Shown here piece after piece: positions 9,770 through 18,905 of a stretch of DNA of 64,000 nucleotides. The notes under the pieces are model-generated. The model was not told the DNA's origin, made no database searches, and saw only the letters and a list, made by a program, of their open reading frames with translations. How positions within the stretch are numbered: the first letter of the stretch is position 1; each line of letters starts with the position of its first letter. Both the position numbers and the translations under genes were made by a program. The DNA comes from Bacillota bacterium. Its GTDB lineage: Bacteria > Bacillota > Clostridia > Acetivibrionales > DTU013. Location: the NCBI GenBank assembly GCA_023409735.1, contig JAEYRB010000063.1, positions 124,001-188,000 of the forward strand, given 5' to 3'.

Positions 9770-10687
9770 ATGCCAATAAAGATACCTAATAGTTTACCGG
9801 CTGCAGAGGTGCTGACCGGAGAAAACATTTTCATAATGACTGAGGAAAGAGCTGAAAGGCAGGATATAAGGCCTCTTAGTATAGTGCTCCTCAATCTGAT
9901 GCCAACAAAAATTGAGACTGAAACGCAGCTTCTTCGCTTGATTGGAAATACCCCGATACAGGTAGATGTTACATTCCTTCACCCGGAGACACATAAGTCA
10001 AAAAATACGTCTGAGGAGCACCTATTAAAATTCTACAATACCTTTAGTGAAATAAAGGACAAGAAATTTGACGGACTTATTATCACTGGTGCACCTGTTG
10101 AAATGATGGACTTTGAGGATGTGAATTACTGGGGAGAGCTTAAGGAAATTATGGAATGGAGCAAGCATAACGTTTATTCCACCTTTCATATATGCTGGGG
10201 AGCGCAAGCAGGCTTATACTACCATTACGGTATACAGAAATACCCTCTAAAAGAGAAAATGTCGGGAATTTTTGAGCATAAAGTGACTAAGAACAATACA
10301 ATGCTGCTCAGGGGTTTTGATGAGAGCTTCTACGCACCACATTCCAGACATACAGGTATAAAGCGGGAGGATATAGAAAAGGTCGATGAGCTTGAAGTAT
10401 TGGCTGAATCAGATGAGGCGGGAGTCTATATAGTTTCTGCCATGAATGGAAGGCAGATATTTGTGACGGGACATTCTGAATATGATTCATTTACGCTTAA
10501 GAACGAGTATGAGAGAGATTTGAAAAAGGGGATGCAGCCGTCTGTGCCAAAGCACTATTTCCCTGATGATGACCCGAGTAAGCAGCCCTGCGTGAAATGG
10601 AAGGCCCACGCTAACCTGCTTTACGCGAACTGGCTTAACTATTATGTATATCAGGAAACACCGTTTGATCTGGAAGAGTTGGGATAA
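9770..10687 (+). CDS. metA: Homoserine O-acetyltransferase, MetA type
   Basis: A 305-residue MetA-family enzyme that acylates homoserine in methionine synthesis. The catalytic Cys142 (HICWGAQA), His235 and Glu237 (GHSEYDS) are in the expected places. Residue 111 is Glu (GAPVEMMDF). In Bacillus cereus MetA a Glu at this site gives acetyl-CoA use, while Gly favours succinyl-CoA. The product is therefore predicted to be O-acetylhomoserine in spite of the family name. The enzyme is cytoplasmic. It lies 7 bases after speB. A bidirectional terminator follows at 10804-10843. No S-box or T-box leader is seen upstream of the pair. Confidence 0.92.
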   Translation: MPIKIPNSLPAAEVLTGENIFIMTEERAERQDIRPLSIVLLNLMPTKIETETQLLRLIGNTPIQVDVTFLHPETHKSKNTSEEHLLKFYNTFSEIKDKKFDGLIITGAPVEMMDFEDVNYWGELKEIMEWSKHNVYSTFHICWGAQAGLYYHYGIQKYPLKEKMSGIFEHKVTKNNTMLLRGFDESFYAPHSRHTGIKREDIEKVDELEVLAESDEAGVYIVSAMNGRQIFVTGHSEYDSFTLKNEYERDLKKGMQPSVPKHYFPDDDPSKQPCVKWKAHANLLYANWLNYYVYQETPFDLEELG

Positions 10688-10803
10688 CTGAAGTCACAGT
10701 GCCGGGAACAAAGAAGAAAAATCCTCTAAATCTGGTGTGCGGGAGGAACTTGCGCGCATGGCGGCAACTCGATTGTAGACCTTAGGGCAATGCAATAAAT
10801 ACA

Positions 10804-10843
10804 AAAAGGCTGTTAATGGGTATAAAACTATTAACAGCCTTTT
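10804..10843. terminator. Bidirectional terminator between metA and the small membrane protein
   Basis: AAAGGCTGTTAAT pairs with ATTAACAGCCTTT over a 12-base loop, with T-rich ends in both directions. It separates two convergent genes. Confidence 0.85.
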
Positions 10844-10848
10844 ATATA

Positions 10849-11259
10849 TCAATCCTTTTGAGTAATTATTGACCTGCGCAGTACAAGGTAGCCCAGTCCT
10901 CCGAATATTGCAGTATTGAATATCAGATCCCAGGAAAAGAATCCTATGCTAAAGAGATTGATTAGAAAGTTTAGAAGATTTATTGCTCCATATCCGAGTA
11001 AACCTATGTATAATAATTTCTCCTTCATATTAGCATAAACAAGAAGCAGGCCAAGAATAAAAGCCCAATAGGCAAGGGTATTTATAAAGCCCCCCATATT
11101 TATACCGAAGATGCTATCAAATAGAATAATGATCAGGCCTGCGAAAAGAAAAACCAGGTCTAAAGGAAGCAGAACTCTAAAGAACCTATTGCTGCTAAAT
11201 AAATTTTTTAATTCACCGCTGATGTTCTTGTATGCACTCACGCGGATCGCTCCTTCCAT
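10849..11259 (-). CDS. Small integral membrane protein, unknown function
   Basis: A 136-residue protein with about 30 polar residues at the N terminus followed by four hydrophobic segments, at roughly 28-48, 58-76, 82-104 and 107-128. The C-terminal tail is short and charged. I do not recognise a family. The initiator ATG at the right end is preceded, on the minus strand, by AAGGAGCGATC, which gives good support for the start. It stands alone, convergent with metA and divergent from the GH94 gene. Confidence 0.65.
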   Translation of the reverse strand: MEGAIRVSAYKNISGELKNLFSSNRFFRVLLPLDLVFLFAGLIIILFDSIFGINMGGFINTLAYWAFILGLLLVYANMKEKLLYIGLLGYGAINLLNFLINLFSIGFFSWDLIFNTAIFGGLGYLVLRRSIITQKD

Positions 11260-11369
11260 ATTAAAATAAATTTAAATGATATAATTAATTGGATAATATT
11301 ATCATTATATATATTTATTTCATAATGTTCAATTTTATTATATAATCTAACGTAAATAAAGAGGTTGTT

Positions 11370-11542
11370 CGTAACTATTCGGGTATAAAATTTATGGAGC
11401 TATTGAACAATGACGCTTATTGGCATTCTTACATTAATGGCGTTGTACCTCCGGTCTACAGCAAAAAGGCGAGTGAGGCTCGATGTCCCCCAAATTTTTG
11501 TTGCACAAAAACTCCATCAAAGATTGTACCTGAATAGTCGCG
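11370..11542. mobile_element. MITE-like element with imperfect terminal inverted repeats
   Basis: About 170 bases bounded by imperfect inverted repeats of about 30 bases. The left end (11374-11403) begins ACTATTCGGGTATAA and the right end, read on the minus strand from about 11538, begins ACTATTCAGGTACAA. Both arms go on to an ATGGAG block. The interior contains the repeat block shared with 8322-8379. There is no transposase gene. The element lies directly upstream of the GH94 phosphorylase, so it may carry or disturb its promoter. I did not find a clear target-site duplication. Confidence 0.55.
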
Positions 11543-11572
11543 GTTAATCACCTATAACAGAGGGGGCAAGGT

Positions 11573-13927
11573 ATGAAATTCGGCTATTTTGATGAGAGGG
11601 CAAGGGAATATGTAATTACAAGACCTGATACTCCAACGCCGTGGATAAACTATATTGGAAGTGGGAATTATGGAGGCATTGTATCTAATACCGGAGGAGG
11701 CTACAGCTTTTACAAGGATCCACAGAATAAAAGGATAACAAGATATAGATATAACAGTATACCTATGGACAGACCGGGTAGGTATGTTTACATAAGGGAT
11801 ACAGTAACAGGAGAGTATTGGAATCCCGGCTTTCAGCCTTCAGGCACCAGACTTGACAGCTGCTGCTGCAGGCATGGAATGGGCTATACAGTTCTTGAGG
11901 GAGAATATAAGAGGGTAGCATCGTCAGTTACATATTTTGTACCGGATGACAGAGATTTTGAGATATGGCTTGTTAAAATTACTAATACCTCAGCCATTGT
12001 CAGATCCATGCAAATATTCACTTATGCAGAATTTTGCTTTTGGGATGCCATAATCGATCAGCAGAATGTTGATTGGGCACAGCAGATAAACCAATGTAGC
12101 TGCGATGATAGATTAATTACCTGGCATCCTCATCATATAGAAGATAATGCTTCATTCTTTGCCTCTGGTGAAGAGGTATCGAGCTATGACACGAATCTTG
12201 AAGCTTTTATTGGAAAATACCGTTCTGAAGCAAATCCCATAGCGGTTGAACAAGGTGCCTGCTCGAATTCTATTTCTTACAGGACAAACGGGGTGGGAGC
12301 TTTCTGTAATGGAGTAACTCTTGGTGCAGGTGAATCAAGGGAGCTTGTCTATATATTGGGCTATTCGGAGGACAAGTCATTGATCAGGCACGATATTGAA
12401 GCCTACCTGAAGCCGGAGGAAGCTCGTGAAGCCCTTAAGCGCCTACAGACCTATTGGACTGATTTTACCGGTAAGCTACAGGTCCGGACACCTGATAGAG
12501 ATATGGATCTCTTTGTGAATATGTGGAATCAGTATCAATGTAAAACCACATTTAACTGGTCAAGATTTGTATCGCTATACCAGCTTGGCCTAGGCAGGGG
12601 CATGGGAATCAGAGACAGTGCTCAGGACATATTGGGCGTAATGCATACAATACCTGAGGAGGCAAAGGAGCTCGTTGTAAAACTGCTTAAGTGTCAATAT
12701 ACAGACGGACGCGCATATCATCTGTTTTTTCCGCTGACGGGCGAAGGCGGTGTAGGTGATGCGCCTGTAAAAAAGTTCGATTGGTACTCGGATGACCACC
12801 TATGGCTTATAATGGCTGTTAATGCATATATCAAGGAGACAGGCGATCTTGCTTTCCTTGATGAAATGGTGAAGTACAATGATAAAACATCTGAAGGCAC
12901 AGTATGGGAACATCTTGACAGAGCACTGGAGTTTACCCGAGATCACAGGGGGCCTCATGATATTGCGCTGGCTGGCCGCGCTGACTGGAATGACACTCTT
13001 AACCTTGATACGGGCAAGGGTATAGCTGAGAGCGTGTTTACTTCGATGCTTTATTGCAGGTGTGCTGTGGAAATGGCAGAGCTTTCGGACTATCTCGGAA
13101 AAACTCATGAGGCATCTAAATACATGGCAATGCATGAAGAAATGAAAACTGCCATAAATAAAAGCTGCTGGGACGGAGAATGGTATAAAAGGGCCTTTGA
13201 TGATGACAGTATACCTTTGGGCTCAAGTGAAAATGAGTTCGGTAAGATATTTATCAACTCCCAGTCGTGGTCTGTATTGGGCTATGTGGCTGATGAGGAT
13301 TTCGCAAAAAGCTGTCTTGAAGCTGTGAATAAGTATCTTAATACAAAGTATGGTATCGTAACGATGTATCCTGCTTATAACAGGTATGACTCGTCAAAAG
13401 GCGGTGTTACAACGTACCCGCCGGGAGCAAAGGAGAACGGCGGAATATTCCTTCATACCAATCCATGGGTCATGATAGCTGAAATAATGCTTGGCAACGG
13501 CGACCGTGCTTTTGAGTATTATAAGCAGATACTACCGGCTATACGTAATGATGAAGCTGAAAAGCTGGAGGTTGAGCCCTATGTGTACTCGCAAAATATT
13601 CTCGGAAAGGAGCATCCCGAGTTCGGCACAGGCAGAAATTCGTGGCTCAGCGGAACCGCTGCATGGAATATGGTAGCGTCGAGTCAGTATATATTGGGTA
13701 TAAGGGCAGGATACGATTGTTTTGTGATTGATCCATGCATACCCAGCAGCTGGGACGGCTTTAAGGCCAGAAGGGTGTTCAGAGGAGCTGTTTACAATAT
13801 TGAGGTAAAAAATCCGAATCACATCAATCATGGGATAAGAAAGCTTGTATTGAACGGAACCGAGGTTTCTGGGATACCGATTCGGCCAAGGAACAGTGTA
13901 AATGAAGTAGTAGTTGAGCTCGGGTAG
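11573..13927 (+). CDS. GH94 glycoside phosphorylase (cellobiose phosphorylase-like)
   Basis: A 784-residue GH94 enzyme, which splits a beta-glucosidic disaccharide with phosphate to give alpha-glucose 1-phosphate plus the acceptor sugar. The family layout is visible: an N-terminal beta-sandwich, a helical linker (about 280-320), an (alpha/alpha)6 barrel with GRGMGIRDSAQD near 340-352 and the catalytic GRADWND motif at about 468-474, then a C-terminal beta-sheet domain. The size suits cellobiose phosphorylase (about 810). The variant DWNDTLNLDTG is unlike the commoner DWNDCLNL, so cellobionate or another beta-glucoside could be the substrate. There is no signal peptide. GAGGGGGCAAG precedes the ATG. 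It converges with the AraC regulator. Confidence 0.85.
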   Translation: MKFGYFDERAREYVITRPDTPTPWINYIGSGNYGGIVSNTGGGYSFYKDPQNKRITRYRYNSIPMDRPGRYVYIRDTVTGEYWNPGFQPSGTRLDSCCCRHGMGYTVLEGEYKRVASSVTYFVPDDRDFEIWLVKITNTSAIVRSMQIFTYAEFCFWDAIIDQQNVDWAQQINQCSCDDRLITWHPHHIEDNASFFASGEEVSSYDTNLEAFIGKYRSEANPIAVEQGACSNSISYRTNGVGAFCNGVTLGAGESRELVYILGYSEDKSLIRHDIEAYLKPEEAREALKRLQTYWTDFTGKLQVRTPDRDMDLFVNMWNQYQCKTTFNWSRFVSLYQLGLGRGMGIRDSAQDILGVMHTIPEEAKELVVKLLKCQYTDGRAYHLFFPLTGEGGVGDAPVKKFDWYSDDHLWLIMAVNAYIKETGDLAFLDEMVKYNDKTSEGTVWEHLDRALEFTRDHRGPHDIALAGRADWNDTLNLDTGKGIAESVFTSMLYCRCAVEMAELSDYLGKTHEASKYMAMHEEMKTAINKSCWDGEWYKRAFDDDSIPLGSSENEFGKIFINSQSWSVLGYVADEDFAKSCLEAVNKYLNTKYGIVTMYPAYNRYDSSKGGVTTYPPGAKENGGIFLHTNPWVMIAEIMLGNGDRAFEYYKQILPAIRNDEAEKLEVEPYVYSQNILGKEHPEFGTGRNSWLSGTAAWNMVASSQYILGIRAGYDCFVIDPCIPSSWDGFKARRVFRGAVYNIEVKNPNHINHGIRKLVLNGTEVSGIPIRPRNSVNEVVVELG

Positions 13928-13947
13928 CCCAGCTATAGCTAGAAATT

Positions 13948-14844
13948 TCATTTCAAATATTTTGAACGGTAAATTGATGGAGTGACATTAGTAAAGTGCT
14001 TGAATGTCCTGATAAAGTAACTGAGGTTGTCAAAGCCAACCTCCATGGCAACCTCAAGCACTTTCATGTCAGTATCCTCAAGAAGCCTTGCTGCTTGCAT
14101 AACGCGATAGTAATTCAAGTATTCCACAGGCGTCTTATTGAAGTATTGCTTAAATAGCCTGCAAAAATGGCCTTCACTGATTTTAAGGTATTGGCACAGA
14201 TCCATAGTACTTAGCTTCTGTGAATAGTTTTCATGAATGTACTTAATGGCTTTTTTAAGTTTTTCAGTTTTTTGAAAATCAGGGTTTATCTCCGGTGTAC
14301 TGTTTATTGGCTTGCTGTTATCTATAAGAAGAGAGAGCATGGCATAAAGCTCTGATTTGACCGAAAGCTCATAGCATGGTTTCCTGCCTGAGAGATAACT
14401 CATAGTTTTTTTGAAGCGATTAACAAATTCTTGCTCCCAGCTTTGAATGCATTTTATATGTCTTGTAAATGAATAATTATTTTTTAGGAATGGTTCTATA
14501 TACTTTGACTGAATAAGGTCATAAGTGCTGCTTTGCAGAAGTATGCCGCTGAAAACTATTGCATCAAAAATACAGGAGGAACCGTCAATTGGATATCCTG
14601 CATGCAGCTCGCCGCTGTTTACAATGATTGCTTCGCCCTCATGCACCTCGTAGCAGCAGGTGTCAAGCTGAAATACAGCCTTGCCCGAAGTGACCATTAA
14701 GAACTCGAGCTCATCGTGCCAATGGCATTCAAGAACAAGCCTGCCAGGCGCAATCTCATTATGATATGCGCTTATTGGAAATAAAAAATCACCGTGTATT
14801 CTGTTTTCCTTCAAGATTAATTTATCCATATCAAAATAATGCAA
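13948..14844 (-). CDS. AraC-family transcriptional regulator
   Basis: A 298-residue regulator with an N-terminal cupin-like sugar-sensing domain (about 15-140; note the HWHDELEFL motif). It has a C-terminal pair of helix-turn-helix motifs (about 195-298), including the signature VAMEVGFDNLSYFIRTFK. It lies between the GH94 gene (convergent, 20 bases apart) and the second GH31 gene (divergent, about 110 bases apart). It probably activates one or both glycan genes in response to an imported oligosaccharide. The intergenic 14845-14956 should hold its operator. I see no clear direct repeat there by eye. Confidence 0.85.
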   Translation of the reverse strand: MHYFDMDKLILKENRIHGDFLFPISAYHNEIAPGRLVLECHWHDELEFLMVTSGKAVFQLDTCCYEVHEGEAIIVNSGELHAGYPIDGSSCIFDAIVFSGILLQSSTYDLIQSKYIEPFLKNNYSFTRHIKCIQSWEQEFVNRFKKTMSYLSGRKPCYELSVKSELYAMLSLLIDNSKPINSTPEINPDFQKTEKLKKAIKYIHENYSQKLSTMDLCQYLKISEGHFCRLFKQYFNKTPVEYLNYYRVMQAARLLEDTDMKVLEVAMEVGFDNLSYFIRTFKHFTNVTPSIYRSKYLK

Positions 14845-14956
14845 CTATATGTCAATATATTGTAAGATATACTCTTCCGACTTAAATACAATTATATTAT
14901 CATGAAGCGTTGATTTCAAATATTCTTTTTGCATGACATGACTGGAGGTGCAGATA

Positions 14957-17284
14957 ATGAAGTTTACAAATGGATACTGGCTCAGCAGAGAAAATACTGT
15001 TATTTCTACTCCACAGGAAATCAGAGATATAAGTATATATGACGGCAAGCTTGAGCTTTATGCGGCAACTAAGTATATTCGGCACAGAGGAGACACCCTT
15101 GATGGTATAATGCTGACATTTGAATACAGTTCACCGATTCCCGATGTGATCTGCGTCAAGGTGTACCACCATAAAGGCGGCATTAATAGAAAGCCATCAT
15201 TCGAAATTCACAGAGATAAACAATTTATTCCTGAGATCCTTGACAACGGTGATAATATTATTTTCTCCACCGGAAAGCTTCAAATGATAATTAAGAAAAC
15301 ACCTGGCTGGAGAGTTGATTTTCTCTATGATGGCAGGCATTTCTGTGAAAGTGCTCAGAAAAGTACAGCCTATATAAATGTCAAGGGCGACGGAGCATAT
15401 ATGCGCGAACAGCTGAGCCTGGGAGTGGGGGAGTATATATATGGCCTTGGTGAGCGATTTACGCCGTTTGTCAGGAACGGACAGATTGTAGACATATGGA
15501 ACGAGGACGGAGGCACCAGCAGTGAGCAAAGCTACAAGAACATACCCTTCTATCTGTCTAGCAGAGGCTATGGCGTATTTGTTAACAGCACAGACAGGGT
15601 ATCCTATGAGATTGCCTCGGAATGTGTATCAAGCGTTCAGTTCAGTGTACCTGGGGAGTATCTGGAGTACTATATTATTGGAGGAGGCTCGCCAAAGGCA
15701 GCACTTTCAAACTATACAAGGCTGACGGGAAGGCCGTCTCTACCACCTGCATGGTCCTTCGGACTATGGCTTACCACATCATTTACAACCAGTTATGATG
15801 AAAAGACTGTCACCAGCTTCATAGACGGTATGGCACAGCGTGAGCTGCCGCTGCATGTATTTCACTTTGACTGCTTCTGGATGAAGGAATACCAATGGTG
15901 TAATTTTGAGTGGGATAAGGAGGTATTCCCTGAACCTGAAAAAATGCTGGAGAGACTTAAGGCAAGAGGCCTTAAAATATGTGTGTGGATAAATCCCTAT
16001 ATAGCACAGAGGTCAATGCTCTTTGACGAGGGAATGGAAAATGGCTATTTGCTTAAGAAAGCTGACGGAAGTGTGTGGCAATGGGATAGATGGCAGGCAG
16101 GCATGGGGTTAGTCGATTTTACAAATCCCCAGGCTGCTATATGGTACAAGAGCAAGCTGAAAAGACTTTTGGACATGGGAGTTGATTGTTTTAAAACGGA
16201 TTTCGGAGAACGTATTCCTACTGATGTCGTTTATTATGACGGCTCAGACCCTGTCAGTATGCACAACTATTATACTTATTTGTATAACAAGGCTGTTTTC
16301 GAATTACTTGAGGAGCAGCGTGGCAAGGATGAGGCTGCACTATTTGCAAGGTCAGCAACTGTTGGGTGCCAGAGCTTCCCTGTACACTGGGGCGGGGATT
16401 GCTCAGCCAGCTATAATTCAATGGCAGAAAGCCTGAGAGGCGGACTGTCACTCTGTACCTCCGGATTTGGTTTTTGGAGCCATGACATCAGTGGCTTTGA
16501 AAGTACAGCAACACCTGATATATATAAGCGCTGGACAGCGTTTGGACTTCTCTCGACCCACAGCCGCCTGCATGGCAATGAGTCCTACAGGGTGCCATGG
16601 CTGTTTGATGAGGAGGCAGTTGATGTTTTGAGGTACTTCACAAAGCTTAAATGCAGTATTATGCCTTATTTGTTCTCTGCAGCCTGTGAAGTTTCTCAAA
16701 CTGGTATTCCCGCCATGAGGGCAATGGTTCTGGAGTTTCCTGAGGACCGCAATTGCCAGGTGCTTGACAGACAGTATATGCTGGGAAGCTCACTGTTGGT
16801 GGCCCCAATATTTAATGAAGAGGGTAATGCAGAATACTATCTGCCGGGGGGTACATGGACGAATTTCATCAGTGGAGATACAGTAGAAGGCGGCTCCTGG
16901 AAACGTGAAAAGCATGGCTATATGAGCTTGCCGCTTATGGTGAGGGAGAATTCTATAATAGCTGTAGGAAATATAAACACTAAACCTGATTATGACTATG
17001 CATCAGAGGTTGAACTGCAGATATTTGCATTGAAGGCTGGAAAGACTGCCTCAACAGTTATTTACGATGTAAATGGCAAGCCTGAGCTCCAGTTCTCCGC
17101 AAATCGTACAGGAAATGTTATAAGACTTGAGGCGAATGGAACAGGTAAGCCATGGAGTGCCGTACTTAAAGGGATTAGCAATGTAAGCTCAGCTGAGGGA
17201 GCCGATGTTTGCTGTAAGGGTTATGACACGATGGTTTATCCTGAAGATTACTGCGGGATTATAGAGCTTGTTTTGCAGGTCTGA
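14957..17284 (+). CDS. GH31 alpha-xylosidase, YicI-like
   Basis: A 775-residue enzyme close in layout to Escherichia coli YicI. The nucleophile Asp415 lies in FKTDFGERIP and the acid/base Asp481 in WGGDCSASY. YicI has Asp416 and Asp482, so length and spacing match almost exactly. YicI-type enzymes release alpha-xylose from xyloglucan-derived isoprimeverose and related sugars. An N-terminal beta-sandwich, the barrel and two C-terminal beta domains are expected. The ATG at 14957 is chosen over the GTG at 14948, because that GTG is part of the GGAGGTG ribosome binding site. There is no signal peptide, so it acts in the cytoplasm. Pairing with GH94 and AraC suggests intracellular breakdown of xyloglucan or cello-oligosaccharides. 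Confidence 0.88.
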   Translation: MKFTNGYWLSRENTVISTPQEIRDISIYDGKLELYAATKYIRHRGDTLDGIMLTFEYSSPIPDVICVKVYHHKGGINRKPSFEIHRDKQFIPEILDNGDNIIFSTGKLQMIIKKTPGWRVDFLYDGRHFCESAQKSTAYINVKGDGAYMREQLSLGVGEYIYGLGERFTPFVRNGQIVDIWNEDGGTSSEQSYKNIPFYLSSRGYGVFVNSTDRVSYEIASECVSSVQFSVPGEYLEYYIIGGGSPKAALSNYTRLTGRPSLPPAWSFGLWLTTSFTTSYDEKTVTSFIDGMAQRELPLHVFHFDCFWMKEYQWCNFEWDKEVFPEPEKMLERLKARGLKICVWINPYIAQRSMLFDEGMENGYLLKKADGSVWQWDRWQAGMGLVDFTNPQAAIWYKSKLKRLLDMGVDCFKTDFGERIPTDVVYYDGSDPVSMHNYYTYLYNKAVFELLEEQRGKDEAALFARSATVGCQSFPVHWGGDCSASYNSMAESLRGGLSLCTSGFGFWSHDISGFESTATPDIYKRWTAFGLLSTHSRLHGNESYRVPWLFDEEAVDVLRYFTKLKCSIMPYLFSAACEVSQTGIPAMRAMVLEFPEDRNCQVLDRQYMLGSSLLVAPIFNEEGNAEYYLPGGTWTNFISGDTVEGGSWKREKHGYMSLPLMVRENSIIAVGNINTKPDYDYASEVELQIFALKAGKTASTVIYDVNGKPELQFSANRTGNVIRLEANGTGKPWSAVLKGISNVSSAEGADVCCKGYDTMVYPEDYCGIIELVLQV

Positions 17285-17309
17285 TTATTGTCGTTCCCAT
17301 TTATACGAA

Positions 17310-17348
17310 AAGGGCGGCCTTGTGGGTCGCCCTTAATGCTTCTTGCAT
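17310..17348. terminator. Bidirectional terminator between GH31 and livF
   Basis: AAGGGCG pairs with CGCCCTT (17310-17334), with additional GCC/GGT pairing near the loop. On the minus strand the stem is followed by TTTTCGT, so it suits the end of the liv operon. On the plus strand the T-run is weaker. Confidence 0.7.
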
Positions 17349-17371
17349 TGTTTTTAAATCATGTTTTCAAA

Positions 17372-18070
17372 TCAGGTTCCAAGATATGCAGCCTTTACAG
17401 CCTCGTTTGCCAATAGCTCTGCGCCTGTGCCGGTAAGGGTGATACGTCCTGTCTCCAGAACGTAGCCTACATTGGCGGTTTGCAGCGCCATATTGGCATT
17501 TTGCTCTATCAGAAGGATTGTTACGCCATTTTTGTTGATTTCACGTATAATGTCGAAAATACCTCGTACCACCAATGGAGCAAGTCCCAGTGAGGGCTCA
17601 TCCATCATAAGGAGCTTAGGACGACTCATAAGGGCCCTTCCAACTGCCAGCATCTGCTGTTCGCCGCCTGAAAGTGTTCCTCCCAGCTGCCATGAACGCT
17701 CCTTGAGACGAGGAAACAGGTTATAAACATAATTAATATCATCCTCCAGGTTATCCTTGCGAAGATATGCGCCTATTCTAAGATTCTCCAGAACTGTAAG
17801 ATCGGAAAAAATTTTTCTGCCCTCAGGTACCAGCGTTATACCCTTTGATACAATTGCTTCAGTACCTTTGCCTGTAATGTCCTCGCCCATAAATTCAATA
17901 TTGCCGCTGCTTGGCTTGACCAGACCTGAAATGGAGCGAAGCGTTGTGCTTTTACCCGCACCATTGGCGCCTATAAGGGTTACAATACTTTTCTCGGGAA
18001 CCTCAAAGGAGATACCCTTCACGGCTTCAATGCCGCCGTAGTTAACTTTAAGCTGACTTATTTTAAGCAT
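17372..18070 (-). CDS. livF: Branched-chain amino acid ABC transporter ATP-binding protein LivF
   Basis: A 232-residue ABC ATPase with Walker A GANGAGKS, signature LSGGEQQ and Walker B LLMMDEPS followed by LGLAP, typical of LivF. It powers uptake of branched-chain amino acids or related solutes with LivG on the inner face of the membrane. The start MLKISQLK at 18070 is chosen because it overlaps the livG stop by 8 bases in the usual manner. The longer frame that begins at 18166 reads through livG in another frame. It is the last gene of the livKHMGF operon. Confidence 0.93.
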   Translation of the reverse strand: MLKISQLKVNYGGIEAVKGISFEVPEKSIVTLIGANGAGKSTTLRSISGLVKPSSGNIEFMGEDITGKGTEAIVSKGITLVPEGRKIFSDLTVLENLRIGAYLRKDNLEDDINYVYNLFPRLKERSWQLGGTLSGGEQQMLAVGRALMSRPKLLMMDEPSLGLAPLVVRGIFDIIREINKNGVTILLIEQNANMALQTANVGYVLETGRITLTGTGAELLANEAVKAAYLGT

Positions 18071-18905
18071 CCTCGGCCACCCCCAGATACGCTTCGATAA
18101 CGCGCTTATTTTGTTGAACCTCGGATGGCGTGCCTTGAGCAATGAGCTTTCCGAAGTCAAGAACATATATGCGGTCAGATATTTGCATTACCAGATCCAT
18201 ATGATGCTCTATCATAAATACAGTTAGACCATACTTTTCTTTTATTTGAACTATAAATTCGGATAATTCCTGTGTTTCCTGTGGATTCATGCCGGCTGCG
18301 GGTTCGTCCAGCAGCAGCAGCGAAGGATCTGTTGCCAGAGCACGAGAGATCTCAAGCCTGCGCTGCAGTCCGTATGGAAGGCTGCTTGCTGGCTCATCCT
18401 TCAGATGAATAAGTCCCTGTTCCTCAAGAAGTGCCAGGCTTTCTTCGCGCATTCTCTTTTCCTCACTGTGATTGAGACGGAAGGTTGCCGTAAATACATT
18501 TTGTTTTGCCCTCATATGCTTTGCAATAAGAACGTTTTCAAATACCGTCAGGCTCTTAAAAAGGCGGATATTCTGAAAGGTACGGGCAATACCAAGCTGT
18601 GTTATCCTGTCTGGTGTGTGGCTTACTACTTTACTATAGAGCCCCTTGTTTTCGCCGTTATATAGCTTTTTCATTTTTCCATGAGGATAGTTTGATACAA
18701 TTACTTCGCCATTAAAGCTTATGGATCCATTTGTTGGTTCGTACACACCCGTTATGCAGTTAAAGGCTGTTGTTTTGCCTGCACCGTTGGGGCCTATGAG
18801 AGCCACTATTTCATCCTTGTTGACATCAAGAGTGAGATTGTTGACAGCTATAACGCCTCCGAACTGCATTGTAACATTATCCAAATGAAGAACATTTTTC
18901 GTCAT
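18063..18905 (-). CDS. livG: Branched-chain amino acid ABC transporter ATP-binding protein LivG
   Basis: A 280-residue ABC ATPase with Walker A GPNGAGKT (about 38-45), signature region PYGLQRRLEISRAL and Walker B LLLLDEPA followed by AGMNP. This is the LivG type, with the family insertion before the signature. It overlaps livM by 4 bases and livF by 8, so the genes are translationally coupled. The insertion around residues 75-90 (YNGENKGLYSKVVSHTP) is a little longer than usual. Confidence 0.93.
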   Translation of the reverse strand: MTKNVLHLDNVTMQFGGVIAVNNLTLDVNKDEIVALIGPNGAGKTTAFNCITGVYEPTNGSISFNGEVIVSNYPHGKMKKLYNGENKGLYSKVVSHTPDRITQLGIARTFQNIRLFKSLTVFENVLIAKHMRAKQNVFTATFRLNHSEEKRMREESLALLEEQGLIHLKDEPASSLPYGLQRRLEISRALATDPSLLLLDEPAAGMNPQETQELSEFIVQIKEKYGLTVFMIEHHMDLVMQISDRIYVLDFGKLIAQGTPSEVQQNKRVIEAYLGVAEDA

